In this document: positions 32,104 through 32,180 of the stretch, in pieces
How positions within the stretch are numbered: the stretch's first letter is position 1
Layout: the number at the start of each line of letters is the position of its first letter
Source of the DNA: CALAED01 sp937891035
GTDB taxonomy: Bacteria; Actinomycetota; Actinomycetes; Streptosporangiales; Streptosporangiaceae
Direction of reading: 5' to 3'
Length of the DNA: 32,180 nt
Assembly (NCBI GenBank): GCA_035642125.1
Contig: DASQSZ010000343.1
Location: forward strand, 1 to 32,180
Notes under the pieces: model-generated
Seen by the model: only the letters and a program-made list of their open reading frames with translations
The model's database searches: none
Told to the model about the DNA's origin: nothing
Translations under genes and position numbers: made by a program

Positions 32104-32180
32104 TCACACGGCGACGGACGCCGCCAGGGCCATGCTCAGTCCGAAGTCGATGACAGCGCCCCGCCGAGGGCACAGACGTC
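32104..32180 (-). CDS. Possible C-terminal end of an upstream gene (partial)
   Basis: A minus-strand frame enters from the window edge and ends at TGA 32104-32106 with GAVIDFGLSMALAASVAV as its last residues. It is too short to identify. It may be the tail of the gene upstream of dnaE2 or chance; nothing marks it as imuB. Confidence 0.25.
   Translation of the reverse strand, partial: RLCPRRGAVIDFGLSMALAASVAV

Overview
The window is high-GC DNA from an actinomycete, most likely Streptosporangiales-like. This rests on heavy G/C third-position use, GTG/TTG starts, GTP-type PEP carboxykinase, the DUF3516 helicase, DUF2510 and DUF222 proteins, LexA-type control of dnaE2, and the TIR / KGGVGR-type ATPase / NACHT families. 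It is chromosomal: I see no insertion sequence, phage gene, CRISPR array or plasmid replication gene. The genus call is inference.

Layout. 96-4621: DEAD/DEAH helicase and pckG (+). An imperfect long inverted repeat and a DasR-like palindrome lie between them. 4682-5068: VOC-fold protein (-), converging on pckG across a terminator. 5173-5246: tRNA-Pro(GGG) with a terminator-like hairpin. 5427-13727: a run of plus-strand housekeeping and accessory genes (TauE/SafE permease, GPH-type MFS symporter, NERD protein, FAD amine-oxidase-like oxidoreductase, DoxX protein, small Cys protein, DUF2510 membrane protein, MBL hydrolase, GNAT). 13728-14314: no intact gene, but the two ends of a decayed Ser/Thr kinase gene. 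14315-18285: a tightly coupled pair, a TIR-like protein (FxsC-like) followed 2 nt later by a 916-residue fusion of a ParA-like KGG ATPase, a NACHT NTPase and membrane segments. 18696-22616 (-): boxB, benzoate-CoA ligase and an amidohydrolase. 22646-23803 (-): frameshifted DUF222 gene. 24001-26617 (-): L-lactate permease then Ppx/GppA. 26789-28465 (-): secreted GH18 chitinase with CBM2. 28729-32046 (-): dnaE2 behind a perfect SOS box.

How they work together. boxB, the ligase and the amidohydrolase look like one transcription unit for aerobic benzoyl-CoA (box) catabolism, but boxA and boxC are not here. Lactate permease and PEPCK fit gluconeogenic growth. The dre-like site before pckG and the chitinase suggest a GlcNAc/chitin link, which is inference. 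The most notable system is the TIR + KGG-ATPase/NACHT/TM pair. It resembles STAND/TIR immune modules and the FxsC-type actinobacterial loci, and it sits beside a kinase remnant and gene-poor flanks, as expected for a fast-turnover defence or signalling locus.
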